From assembly GCA_937951895.1 (NCBI GenBank), contig CALFER010000102.1:1-64000 (forward strand): a DNA stretch of 64,000 bases, given 5' to 3'. The notes beneath the pieces were generated by a model that had not been told where the DNA came from, ran no database searches, and saw only the letters and a list, made by a program, of their open reading frames with translations. Both the position numbers and the translations under genes were made by a program. Source of the DNA: an uncultured bacterium (GTDB lineage Bacteria > CSSED10-310 > CALFER01). Shown here in pieces: positions 24,863-34,337 of this stretch; the first letter of the stretch is position 1, and the number at the start of each line of letters is the position of its first letter.

Positions 24863-27800
24863 ATGTATAGCCATGCCTTTCTGTGGACGTTCTGCGGATT
24901 GTATCTCGGGTTCTTGTTTCTGATTGCTTACTGGGTCGAGCGGAGAGCGGAGCGCGGCAGAAATCTGGTCGACCATCCAGTCTTCTATACGCTGTCCCTG
25001 ATGGTCTATCTGACGGCCTGGACGTTTTACGGCAGTGTCGGGAAGGCCGTTTCCACAGGAAACCTCTTCCTCACCTTTTATCTCGGCCCGTCGATCGTTC
25101 TGTTGGCCGCGCCCAGCCTCCTGCGGCGCTGCATCCGGATACGGAATACGTATCGGATCACGAGCATCGCCGATTTCATCTCGTTGCGGTACGATCGATC
25201 CCCCTCGATTGCGTTCATGGTCACAATCATGTCCCTGTTCGGTGTGGTTCCATATATCACGCTGCAATTGAAAGCGATCATCACGACATTCGAGATCATG
25301 GCGCACTATCCGGACAGGCCTGATCCCGGGGTGGCGAGTCTGCATATCGGACTGGTCATTTCTGCCTTATTGATACTCTTCACGATCATCATGGGTGTTC
25401 GCCGGGAAGCGCCGACCGAACATCATCAAGGCATGATCATGGCGACGGTCATCGAGAGCATTTTCAAGTTGGCGGGGCTGGTGGGGGTCGGGATTTTCGT
25501 CACCTACTTTGCGTTCGATGGGTTCCGGGATGTTTTCAGTCGTTTTGAAGAATCGCCGCTCTCCGATGCTCTCGATCACATCCAGTCGACCCCCAAGTTT
25601 TATCTGGATTGGGTTACCTATCTGGTGTTATCCATGTCCGCCTTTTTATTCCTTCCGCGTCAGTTTCACATGAGTGTCGTGGAAAACTTCAACGAGAAGC
25701 ACATCAGACCGGCAGTCTGGGGAGTATCTCTGTACTTTATCCTGATTACGATTTTCATCCTTCCGATTGCTCTCGGAGGCTTGTTGCTCGATCTGCCGAG
25801 ACGGGATGCAGATGGTTTTGTGTTGCTGATTCCGATCGTGTTCAAGCAGCCCTGGCTGTCGCTTCTTGTCTTCATCGCCGGATTTTCCGCCTCCATCGGC
25901 ATGATCATGATCTCCGCCATGACGATCTCGACAATGGTCACCAACCATATCGTATTGCCTGTTCTGGAGTGGACGCGACCGTTGCGCTTCCTGAAGCATC
26001 GAGTGCTTCAGTTCCGGTGGCTTGCCGTCACGGCACTGATTTCCGGCGGGTATTGGCTATGGCTGAGAGTCGGGTCATTCATCTCGCTGGTCGATTTCGG
26101 TGTGATCGCTTTTGCAGCGGTTCTCCAGTTTGCGCCGTCGATTATCGGAGCGCTCTATTGGCGGCGCGGTCACCGCGTCGGGGCACTGGCCGGTCTGGTC
26201 GCCGGTTTTTTGATCTGGTTCCATACCCTGATCGTTCCGGTTCTCGTGCAGGGAGGCATTCTGGCACTGTCCGTAACGCATTCCGGCCCATTCGGTATTT
26301 CGGCTCTGAAACCGGAAGCGCTTTTCGGCCTGTCGGGACTCGATCCCGTTACCCATTCCGTTTTCTGGACCCTTCTGTTCAATGCTGGTCTGTTCATTCT
26401 CGGATCCTTTCTTCTTCGTCAAACCCCGGAAGAGAAGCGGCTGGCGGATGCATTCGTCGATATCATGATCACCGGGCATCGGATCGAAACCGTTCACCGG
26501 GGCAGTGAGATCGATTCGGACAGCAAGAGGCAGAAAATCGTCTCATTGTTCACTCAGTATTTCCCTCTTGAAAAGTCGATCGAGTATGCTGCGGAGTGTT
26601 TTGATCGAACGGGCGTCGGATCGGGGGGGAAGCTGTCCATTTCGGGATTGGCCGAGTTGCAGGGAGAGGTGGAACGGCGGCTGGCGAGTGTCATCGGTGC
26701 TGCGACTGCTCACTCGGTCATTCAGCGAAGCGACATTATCTCACCTGAAGAACTCGACGCCCTCAAATCTGTCTACTCGGACCTCCTGACTCAATACAAA
26801 CTCACGCCGTCCGAACTGGTGAAGCAGGTGAGTTTACATGAGGAGCGCGAGCAACTCCTCACCCGCCAGGCGAAGCTGCTCGAAGAAAAGATTCTCGAAC
26901 GCGATCACGAAATCCAGGAACGGAAACGGATCGAAGAAGAGTTGCGATTGTCGCGAAGCCGCCTGACGAGCATCATCGACTTTCATCCCGATCCCACGTT
27001 CACGATCGATCTGGAGGGACGGATCACGAGTTGGAACCGTGCCGCGGAGGAGTTCACGGGAGTCGAGGCGAGCGAGATGATCGGCAAGGGGAATCGGGAG
27101 TACGCTGTGCCATTTTACGGTGAGCGTCGTCCGATTCTGATCGATCTGGTGTTTCTATCCTCCGATTCTGTCGAAAAACTCTATCCGACGATCGTACGCT
27201 CGCATGGAATGGTGTACGGCGAATCGTTTCTCAATCACCCGATTCGTGGGGACTGTTACCTGATCGGGACCGCAGCGCCGCTGCTCGATCCGGAAGGAAA
27301 CGTCATCGGAGCGATCGAATCGATCCGGGACATTTCGGAACGGAAGCGATCCGAGCGTGCATTGTTCGAATCCCGGCAGATGCTTCAGCTTGTTCTGGAC
27401 AACGTCCCTCAGCGCATTTTCTGGAAAGATCGAAACTCGGTGTATCTGGGTTCCAACAAGGCGCTCGCGCAGGACTGCGGGTACTCCTCACCCGAGGAAC
27501 TGGTCGGAAAAACCGACTTCGAAACCCCAGCCGCCGCGCATGCCGAGCGCTACCGGATGGACGACCGGGCCGTCATGGAATCCGGCATGGCGAAGCTCAA
27601 TTACGAGGAAGCGCAGACACGTCCGGATGGAAGCAAGGCGTGGTTGAGAACGAGCAAAATTCCGTTGAGAGATGCGCAGGATCAGATCATCGCCGTTCTC
27701 GGGATGTACGAAGATATCACCGAACAGCGTCGCGCGGATGAGGAGATTCGTCGTCTGAATCGAGTTTATGCCGTTCTGAGTGAGATGAACCAGATGATTG

Positions 27801-30247
27801 TGAGGGTGCGGGAAGCGGAGCAACTGGTGAACGGTGTCTGCCGGATTGCGGTCGAAATCGGGCAGTTCCGAGCCGCCGTGGTGGCCCGGAGCGCCGATAT
27901 GAGTGGATCCAACATGGATGTGATCGGGTTTCAGGCGCGATTCGAACAGGATCGAAAAGCGCTCGACCGCGCCATTCACAACGGCCTCGATGCATTTATC
28001 AACGAACGTTCTCCGGTGATTCTGAGCCGGAAAACCGATGTGGTTCAGTTTGCATCGAATACATCGAACAACTCCGTCTTCAATCTGCTCTGCAGTGAAC
28101 TGGGCTATCGCTCGTCCGCCGGCCTTCTGCTCGCCTCGTCGGAAGGCATTTGGGGCGCGCTGCATCTTTTTTCGGATGAGGATCATATCTTTGACGCACC
28201 GGAACTCCAGTTACTTGAAGAAGTTGCGGCCGATTTTGCCTTCGCTCTCGAATCCCTGAAAAACGAGAATCAGCGTCGGCAGGCGGAAGAGGCGCTGTTT
28301 CACAGTGAGGAGCGGTATCGATCACTGGTGGAGAATCTCAATGAAGTCGTCTTTATGCTCGACAATCAAGGATATCTGACCTATGTCAGTCCCGCGATCG
28401 AGCGATTGACGCACTATTCACCGGCGGAAGTCACCGGATCTCACTTCGCGCGATTCGTCCACCCGGATGATCTCGATCTGCTCAAGGACAGTTTCTTCCG
28501 TACTCTCGATGGTGAAACCGAATCGTTGGAATACCGCATTCTCGATAAAACAGGGAATGTACGCTGGATCTGCTCATCCAGTCGTCAGCGTTTTTCCGGG
28601 ACACAGTTGGTCGGTTTAATGGGTATTCTGACCGATATCACCGATCGCAAACACGCAGAAGATGCGGTGCAGCAACGATTGATCGAAATGGAGGCGATGT
28701 ATAAGGTATCGGCGGCGCTGCGATCGGCGGGGAGTATTGACGAGATTCTGTCTGTTATTCTGGATGAAACCATTGCCGCCATTCATGGTGAAGCCGGGTG
28801 CATGGTGTTGATCGATCCGGAAACGAAGGCGATACAGCACAGGTCGGTTCGCGGCTGGTGCGGATTGATGCGCGATGATGCTCCGGATGCACGCGATGCC
28901 ATTTTCGATTACGTTCTCGACACCGGAGCCATATTTACATCCGCTGAGTATCGCGCGGACAGCCGGTTGCATGTCGTGGAGATGATTCCTCCGGATTGGG
29001 GTGGCGCGTGCGTGCCGATTCGCAGCGCTGATCGGGTGGTCGGCGCGATGATGATCTCGGTCAGAATCCCACGGGTTCTGTCGCGCAGCGATGAGCGTCT
29101 GCTCAATACGCTCGCCGAGATTGCCGGCAATTCGATTCATCGGATCAGTCTGAACGAAAACAGGGAACTCCACCTGCGACGCCTGAATGCCATGCACACG
29201 ATCGACCGCGCCATCACCGGGAGCCTCGACCTGGGCATCACACTGGGCATCGTTCTCGATCAGGTCATGGCGCATCTCGAAGCGGATGCCGCCGATATCG
29301 TTTCACTCAATCTGGACTCGCGAACCCTGATCTGCCTGGCGAATCGTGGTTTTAAAACCATGCCGTTCCCATACGCCGCCGATCGAATTGGCGAAGGCTT
29401 CGTCAGTCAGATCGTCATGTCGCGAAAACCCATTGACATCCCGTTTGGACTGGATCATTTCGGGCATTCGAACCTGCCACGAGAATTAGTGTCCGAAGGC
29501 TTTACAGCCTATCATGGAGTACCCCTGATGGCGAAAGGGCAGGTGAAGGGGGTCCTGGAGGTGTTCCATCGGAAACCGTTCTCCCCGAGGCAGGACTGGA
29601 TCGATTTTCTCCAGGTGCTGGCAGGGCAGGCCGCCGTGGCGATCGACAATACTTCCCTTCTGGAAGCACTTCAGACATCCAATCAGGAACTGATCGTGGC
29701 TTACGATGCGACTCTCGAAGGCTGGGCACGCGCTCTGGAACTTCACGATCAGGAAACGGAAGGCCATTCGCGGCGCGTGATTGATGGGACACTGAAACTG
29801 GCTCGGGCGATGCACCTGGATGAGAGGGACATGATTCACATTCGCAGGGGGGCCTTGCTGCATGATATCGGAAAGATGGGGATCCCGGATCACATTCTGA
29901 AGAAGCCGGGTAAACTGACACTCGAAGAATGGGAGATCATGTGCAGGCATCCGCAGTATGCATTCGAGATGCTCTATCCCATCCTGTATCTGCGTCCCGC
30001 TCTCGATATCCCCTACGGGCATCATGAAAAGTGGAACGGCATGGGCTATCCGCGCGGGTTGTCCGGCGAAAAAATACCGATTGCGGCGCGTCTGTTCGCT
30101 ATCGTGGATGTATATGATGCGCTGCTGTCGGATCGATCATACAGACCCGCCTGGCCTCAGGAAAAAGTCCTGGAATACATCCGATCGGAATCAGGGATTC
30201 ATTTTGATCCCCGGATCGTCGACACCTTCCTCTCGGTCTGCGGCTGA
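24863..30247 (+). CDS. Na+/solute symporter fused to PAS/GAF sensors and an HD-GYP c-di-GMP phosphodiesterase
   Basis: A 1794-residue multidomain protein. Residues 1-525 are a sodium:solute symporter (SLC5/SSS) with about 13 helices (YLTAWTFYGSVGKAVSTG, TIIMGVRREAPTEHHQGM). Residues about 545-655 look like the linker (STAC) domain of CbrA-type sensors, followed by a coiled coil. PAS domains lie near 703-826 (IIDFHPDPTFTIDLEGRI), 833-960 (WKDRNSVYLGSNKALAQD) and 1146-1266 (FMLDNQGYLTYVSPAIERL). GAF domains lie near 966-1132, 1273-1430 and 1440-1610. The C-terminus (1613-1793) is HD-GYP: LHDIGKMGIPD and HHEKWNGMGYP, which would degrade c-di-GMP. The usual CbrA-like output is a histidine kinase, so this fusion is unusual. 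It would couple solute uptake or membrane state to second-messenger levels. Confidence 0.92.
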   Translation: MYSHAFLWTFCGLYLGFLFLIAYWVERRAERGRNLVDHPVFYTLSLMVYLTAWTFYGSVGKAVSTGNLFLTFYLGPSIVLLAAPSLLRRCIRIRNTYRITSIADFISLRYDRSPSIAFMVTIMSLFGVVPYITLQLKAIITTFEIMAHYPDRPDPGVASLHIGLVISALLILFTIIMGVRREAPTEHHQGMIMATVIESIFKLAGLVGVGIFVTYFAFDGFRDVFSRFEESPLSDALDHIQSTPKFYLDWVTYLVLSMSAFLFLPRQFHMSVVENFNEKHIRPAVWGVSLYFILITIFILPIALGGLLLDLPRRDADGFVLLIPIVFKQPWLSLLVFIAGFSASIGMIMISAMTISTMVTNHIVLPVLEWTRPLRFLKHRVLQFRWLAVTALISGGYWLWLRVGSFISLVDFGVIAFAAVLQFAPSIIGALYWRRGHRVGALAGLVAGFLIWFHTLIVPVLVQGGILALSVTHSGPFGISALKPEALFGLSGLDPVTHSVFWTLLFNAGLFILGSFLLRQTPEEKRLADAFVDIMITGHRIETVHRGSEIDSDSKRQKIVSLFTQYFPLEKSIEYAAECFDRTGVGSGGKLSISGLAELQGEVERRLASVIGAATAHSVIQRSDIISPEELDALKSVYSDLLTQYKLTPSELVKQVSLHEEREQLLTRQAKLLEEKILERDHEIQERKRIEEELRLSRSRLTSIIDFHPDPTFTIDLEGRITSWNRAAEEFTGVEASEMIGKGNREYAVPFYGERRPILIDLVFLSSDSVEKLYPTIVRSHGMVYGESFLNHPIRGDCYLIGTAAPLLDPEGNVIGAIESIRDISERKRSERALFESRQMLQLVLDNVPQRIFWKDRNSVYLGSNKALAQDCGYSSPEELVGKTDFETPAAAHAERYRMDDRAVMESGMAKLNYEEAQTRPDGSKAWLRTSKIPLRDAQDQIIAVLGMYEDITEQRRADEEIRRLNRVYAVLSEMNQMIVRVREAEQLVNGVCRIAVEIGQFRAAVVARSADMSGSNMDVIGFQARFEQDRKALDRAIHNGLDAFINERSPVILSRKTDVVQFASNTSNNSVFNLLCSELGYRSSAGLLLASSEGIWGALHLFSDEDHIFDAPELQLLEEVAADFAFALESLKNENQRRQAEEALFHSEERYRSLVENLNEVVFMLDNQGYLTYVSPAIERLTHYSPAEVTGSHFARFVHPDDLDLLKDSFFRTLDGETESLEYRILDKTGNVRWICSSSRQRFSGTQLVGLMGILTDITDRKHAEDAVQQRLIEMEAMYKVSAALRSAGSIDEILSVILDETIAAIHGEAGCMVLIDPETKAIQHRSVRGWCGLMRDDAPDARDAIFDYVLDTGAIFTSAEYRADSRLHVVEMIPPDWGGACVPIRSADRVVGAMMISVRIPRVLSRSDERLLNTLAEIAGNSIHRISLNENRELHLRRLNAMHTIDRAITGSLDLGITLGIVLDQVMAHLEADAADIVSLNLDSRTLICLANRGFKTMPFPYAADRIGEGFVSQIVMSRKPIDIPFGLDHFGHSNLPRELVSEGFTAYHGVPLMAKGQVKGVLEVFHRKPFSPRQDWIDFLQVLAGQAAVAIDNTSLLEALQTSNQELIVAYDATLEGWARALELHDQETEGHSRRVIDGTLKLARAMHLDERDMIHIRRGALLHDIGKMGIPDHILKKPGKLTLEEWEIMCRHPQYAFEMLYPILYLRPALDIPYGHHEKWNGMGYPRGLSGEKIPIAARLFAIVDVYDALLSDRSYRPAWPQEKVLEYIRSESGIHFDPRIVDTFLSVCG

Positions 30248-30252
30248 ACGGA

Positions 30253-31884
30253 TCAGGGACTGCGGAAACGCCTCGTCAAAATGAACAGGATGGTCAGGCT
30301 GCACAGACTGATCATGTCGCCGATCCATCGGATCGGCGTCCGCGTGAAGACCCACTCCATCGTATGACGGCCTTCCGGAATGGATGTGGTCATCAGACCG
30401 GTTTCGAAGTCGACATCAAATGGGTGCCTGTTGTCATCCAGCCTCAGTGTCCAGCCGGGGTAATGCACGCAGTTGAAGCGGATTCGGGAGGGCGTGGTGC
30501 CGATCACGACCGCCCGGCAGCGTGTGGAGGTATCCGTGTCGATGAATACTCTTGGGGATCCCTGTTCAATTGCGATCGATGCCAGTGCGGGGCCGTAGCG
30601 GAGGTGAGGTGGCACGCGCACATGTCCTGGCTGATATTCGTCGGCGACTACAGCAGTCGTACCTCCAGTGATCAATTCTTCGCGCGATAACTCATGCGTC
30701 TCGTTGTACTGGAAAATATGCTGAAAAAAGTAAGGCGAATAGAGATGAAAGGACGCGACGGCGATCAACAGGCACATCGAGACGCGCAGGACGGTGTTGC
30801 CAATCGCGGCACTCAGCGCACCGATCGCCACGGCGATCGACAGCCCTGCCAGCCCCGACAAGCGCCATGGAAACTGGATGTACTGGAGCGGCTTGATGCA
30901 CTCCCAGACCGGTAACGACCCGTCGAGCATCATCGCGAACAGGGCAATCGGAGTCAGTCTGAAAAAAAGAGTCCACACGGCATCCCGGCGTCGGAACGGG
31001 AGCGAAGCCGAGAGCAGGAAGAGGAGCGTGAAGAGGTGTCCTGCGCCGGCATACGGCCAGGTCTCGACCCAGAGGCGCGCGGGAGGAAGCATGTTGTTCC
31101 GGAAACTCAGGTGGGCGGCAGTCGTCAGATTGTCGATCCGTATGTGCCGCATCTCGAGAATCGACGGGACCAGATAAAAACTACTCAGACACATTCCAGT
31201 CACGGCGGCCAGCAGTGCGGTGCCGGCTGCCCGGGCACGGGAGTGGGAATTCGAGCATATCGTGCTCAGGGCGATCGAGACGGGGACGGCGGTCAACCAG
31301 GTGGCATTGTGGAACAGCAGCATTCCGGCGGAAAGGCATGCAGCCGGGATGAATTCGCGGAACCCGCTGCGTCTGCCGAGTCGAATGAAGGCCAGCCACA
31401 GGAGAGGGAGCAGTCCGAGGGCGGCATATTCCGCGATCGCGCCGCGGGATAGCAGTGTTTCGAGCCGATAGGGGAGAAGCGTGTAGACCAGACCCGTCAG
31501 AAACCCTCCCCAGGCCCCATACCACACTCGTCCCAGGCAGTATGCCGAGATCGTTGCCGCCAGAGACATGATGATCGCCAGCGCTTTCATCGAATCCAGA
31601 AGACTCAGACCGGTACGATGCATCAACGCAACCAGCATCGGGGTGGCCGGCGGGTAAAACAGCAACAGAGGGTATCCATATCCGTGATTGAACAGGCGGG
31701 TCCATCGTGCCGTCCACTGCCCATCCCCCACCGCGTCGCTCACCGCAGCATACCGGTGAAGGTTGAATCGAAGGTCATGCGTCGACCAGGCGCAATGGGG
31801 ATGATAGACGACGTTGATGCTGTACAGGCTGATGACGATTAACAGAATGACCATCGGCATGTCGATCATGAAGCGCAAAGACAT
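30253..31884 (-). CDS. Polytopic membrane protein, PTPS-related (YfhO/GT-C-like) family
   Basis: A 543-residue protein with about 10 membrane helices. The motif NHGYGYPLLLFYPPATPMLVA followed by SRGAIAEYAALGLLPLLWL matches the 6-pyruvoyl-tetrahydropterin-synthase-related integral membrane family (PF10131-like), which is grouped with YfhO/GT-C enzymes. HDLRFNLHRY after the first helix carries acidic and basic residues. A C-terminal periplasmic domain with RVFIDTDTSTRCRAVV, then YPGWTLRLDDNRHPFD, matches the usual 'YPGW-V--DG' tail of such proteins. It probably transfers a lipid-linked sugar or anchors envelope assembly. The start at 31884 leaves a 94-bp divergent promoter region toward the next gene. 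Convergent with the HD-GYP gene. Confidence 0.82.
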   Translation of the reverse strand: MSLRFMIDMPMVILLIVISLYSINVVYHPHCAWSTHDLRFNLHRYAAVSDAVGDGQWTARWTRLFNHGYGYPLLLFYPPATPMLVALMHRTGLSLLDSMKALAIIMSLAATISAYCLGRVWYGAWGGFLTGLVYTLLPYRLETLLSRGAIAEYAALGLLPLLWLAFIRLGRRSGFREFIPAACLSAGMLLFHNATWLTAVPVSIALSTICSNSHSRARAAGTALLAAVTGMCLSSFYLVPSILEMRHIRIDNLTTAAHLSFRNNMLPPARLWVETWPYAGAGHLFTLLFLLSASLPFRRRDAVWTLFFRLTPIALFAMMLDGSLPVWECIKPLQYIQFPWRLSGLAGLSIAVAIGALSAAIGNTVLRVSMCLLIAVASFHLYSPYFFQHIFQYNETHELSREELITGGTTAVVADEYQPGHVRVPPHLRYGPALASIAIEQGSPRVFIDTDTSTRCRAVVIGTTPSRIRFNCVHYPGWTLRLDDNRHPFDVDFETGLMTTSIPEGRHTMEWVFTRTPIRWIGDMISLCSLTILFILTRRFRSP

Positions 31885-31977
31885 GACCCTATCAGAACAA
31901 ATCCCGTGCCCGGATGCAATCTGCGGGGATGCCCCGGAAAACTTGACGGATTCGTCCCGGACATCCAGAATGGCGCT

Positions 31978-33213
31978 GTGAACCCGCTCGGAGACACCCG
32001 GATCAAACGTCAACGGATCGCATGGATCGGTTGGATCGTTATTGTCTGTGCCGCGTGTCGACCGCTCTCGTCTCCCTCACCCCCGGCGCTTGCCTGGCAT
32101 CCCCTCGAAAACCCCTCGACAGTCGTCTTCGCTGACGCTCCCTACTATCCGGCCGATACACCTTTCATTGTTGAAATTCCTCCGGAATTGCTCATGCCAG
32201 AGGCCAGCCGGAAGCCCCGTCTTTCGATCGAGAATCGCGCCGGGCAGAAACTCGTTGATCTGCCGGTCGGGTCCGTCGGTTCCGGGCAGAATCCGGTCAG
32301 TCGCATCCTTCGCCTGCCGCCGGGTGACGGGTTGGAGCCATTTTTCGTTCGACTCCGCAGAGACGACAAACCGGAGATTATTGCTGAATTGAAACTGATT
32401 GGAATCCAACGCAGCTTCGATTTCCGATTCGGTTCCGAGCGGAGGGTTCTTCCCCGTAGCGGTGAATGGCTCGAATGGTGTCGGAGGAGTTGTCTGCTGA
32501 CGATCCCGTTTCCTCTCATCGACGGATTCCTGACAGTATCCGGGAACGCTCCGATCGAGTGCTTTCAGGGAGAGCGCTGGGCGCTACGGTTTCGGGATGT
32601 CGCACAAACCGTGCGGATCGCCACGATCACCTCGGCTGATTTCCGCGAATCGGTCAGGATCGATCCGTCCGGATACTGGCATGCGCGATCGGATGAGCGT
32701 GTGTGGGATGTCCGAAAGCAGTATCCTGAAGACGATTACGGTATCTTTCTGGAGAGCGACAGTGAATTTGTGCCGAGTCGATGTGTCGGCGGTGACGATT
32801 CGAGAGTGTTGTCGTTCAGTCTTCGTCAGATCGAATGGAACACCTTCATTCCCCTGGAGGGGATGGTCAATGATCATCCGGGTGGCAATTCACGTCTCTG
32901 GTGGACTCAAAATCGCGCGATTGCGATGATTCCGTTCCCGGTTTCGAAAGGACGGCTGCTGATTCAGGGTATCCGCTCCATCGGATGCATTCCGGAACCT
33001 CAGGAGGTACGCCTGGTGCTCGATGGTCGGGAGATCTTTCGGGAGTGGATAGCGGCAGAGACATTTTTCATTGAGATTCCCGTGGGAGGCGCTGCGGGTG
33101 AGGGACGTCTTGAAATCACAGTTGAGCCTATCTTTTTTAAAGGAGGATGCAGTGATTCAGATGATCCATCACCTTATGGCGTTGGAGTAATGGAAATTCT
33201 GGTTGCGGGGTAG
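31978..33213 (+). CDS. Putative lipoprotein, unknown function
   Basis: A 411-residue exported protein with a GTG start that gives the signal sequence MNPLGDTRIKRQRIAWIGWI and a Cys-containing end, IVCAACRPL. The lipobox has Cys at -3, which is unusual. The rest is beta-rich without recognised motif: LSIENRAGQKLVDLP, FFVRLRRDDKPE, ECFQGERWALRF, and a Cys-pair region (CIPEPQEVRLVLDG, then FIEIPVGGAAGEGRLEIT). It may contain carbohydrate-binding-type beta-sandwich domains. It is divergent from the membrane protein. The start is uncertain, since no Shine-Dalgarno site is visible and a frame extends to 31906. Confidence 0.65.
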   Translation: MNPLGDTRIKRQRIAWIGWIVIVCAACRPLSSPSPPALAWHPLENPSTVVFADAPYYPADTPFIVEIPPELLMPEASRKPRLSIENRAGQKLVDLPVGSVGSGQNPVSRILRLPPGDGLEPFFVRLRRDDKPEIIAELKLIGIQRSFDFRFGSERRVLPRSGEWLEWCRRSCLLTIPFPLIDGFLTVSGNAPIECFQGERWALRFRDVAQTVRIATITSADFRESVRIDPSGYWHARSDERVWDVRKQYPEDDYGIFLESDSEFVPSRCVGGDDSRVLSFSLRQIEWNTFIPLEGMVNDHPGGNSRLWWTQNRAIAMIPFPVSKGRLLIQGIRSIGCIPEPQEVRLVLDGREIFREWIAAETFFIEIPVGGAAGEGRLEITVEPIFFKGGCSDSDDPSPYGVGVMEILVAG

Positions 33214-33220
33214 TGATTTC

Positions 33221-33249
33221 TTGAAACTTGGCCCGATCCGGAGTAAAAT
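33221..33249 (+). promoter_or_regulatory. Sigma70-like promoter of the SH3-lipoprotein operon
   Basis: TTGAAA (33221-33226), 17-bp spacer, TAAAAT (33244-33249). It lies about 55 bp before the GTG start at 33303, right after the upstream stop codon. Confidence 0.6.
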
Positions 33250-33302
33250 AGCGGCGGTAATCTGGAGAAGATCAACGCTCACGCTGTCAGATGAGGTGAA
33301 TC

Positions 33303-34337
33303 GTGAAACATGTTCTGAAATGGGTAGTGATTACAGGATTGATCGGGATGGCCATCTCATGCGGGCGGAACCGCAAGCCGACTCCTGAACCTTCGACACC
33401 GGCAGTTCTTGAAGAGCCAACCCCGACGCCGACTCCCGAACCGACTCCGACTCCGATCTATGATCAGGCGCGTGTGTTGAAGAATGGATCCCGGTTGCGT
33501 GTGGAACCCTCGACGTCCGCGGCGGTTGCCGGAACATTGCAGGCGAACGCGAAACTGCGGATCATCTCGAAAGAGGGGCAATGGTACAAAGTCCTGGATG
33601 ATCTGGGTCAGACCGCCTACATTCATGGAAACCTGATCCAGGTTCTCGATCCCGACGGCAAGCCGAAGACGATTTCGGAACCGGTCACCACGGTCCAGAC
33701 CAGACTGCCGGCGCCGGAAGTCTATCGTACGACCAAGGGTGCAAACATGCGGCCCGGACCCGGCACCAATTATGCCCCTCCGGTCGCACAGTTGCCTGTC
33801 GATGCCGAGATCACCTTCGATGGATATACGGGGAGTTGGTATCACGGGACATACAACGGAAAAACGGGATGGGTGCATTCGGCATTGTTGAATATCACCG
33901 AAGGTGTCCCGGCGGCTGAAGCAACACCTCCCGAAGATGTTCTCGAAAAAATTTTCCAGGATGAAGAAGACCGTGCCCCCGCATCGGCACAACCTGCCGA
34001 AGATCCATCTCCCGCGACCGATTCTCCAGCGATGTCCACGGAGGATCCCGAATCGGGACGGGTGGATTCCGAAGCCATTCCAACGGAAGCTCCGAGTCCC
34101 ACTCCGACCGTGACTCCGACATCGACCCCGACACCGATTCCGTGGAAATCCAAAATCACCGGAGTCGCTCCATCCAAGGTGCGGTCGCAGCCGAGTCAAC
34201 TCGCGCGTGTGCTCGAAGAAATCCCCGTCGGTACCGATGTTCTGGTGCTGGATGTTCTCGGTGACTGGGCCAGAATTCAGACATCACAGAACACGGGATT
34301 TGTCCCGACGACGCAGATCGCTCCGAAGGCTCCGTGA
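33303..34337 (+). CDS. Lipoprotein with three bacterial SH3-like domains
   Basis: This 344-residue protein starts at GTG behind GAGGTG. Its signal sequence is MKHVLKWVVITGLIGMAISC, where AIS-Cys is an acceptable lipobox. Three SH3-like (SH3b) domains follow: VLKNGSRLRVEPSTSAAVAG at residues 57-115 (LRVEPS pattern), TTKGANMRPGPGTNYAPPVA at residues 143-200, and ITGVAPSKVRSQPSQLARVL near residue 285. Each ends in a Trp/Tyr strand such as GDWARIQ. The domains are joined by Pro/Thr-rich linkers. Such domains bind peptidoglycan peptide or surface proteins. It probably sits in the envelope with the protein that starts at 34337, with which it overlaps by one base. Confidence 0.85.
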   Translation: MKHVLKWVVITGLIGMAISCGRNRKPTPEPSTPAVLEEPTPTPTPEPTPTPIYDQARVLKNGSRLRVEPSTSAAVAGTLQANAKLRIISKEGQWYKVLDDLGQTAYIHGNLIQVLDPDGKPKTISEPVTTVQTRLPAPEVYRTTKGANMRPGPGTNYAPPVAQLPVDAEITFDGYTGSWYHGTYNGKTGWVHSALLNITEGVPAAEATPPEDVLEKIFQDEEDRAPASAQPAEDPSPATDSPAMSTEDPESGRVDSEAIPTEAPSPTPTVTPTSTPTPIPWKSKITGVAPSKVRSQPSQLARVLEEIPVGTDVLVLDVLGDWARIQTSQNTGFVPTTQIAPKAP

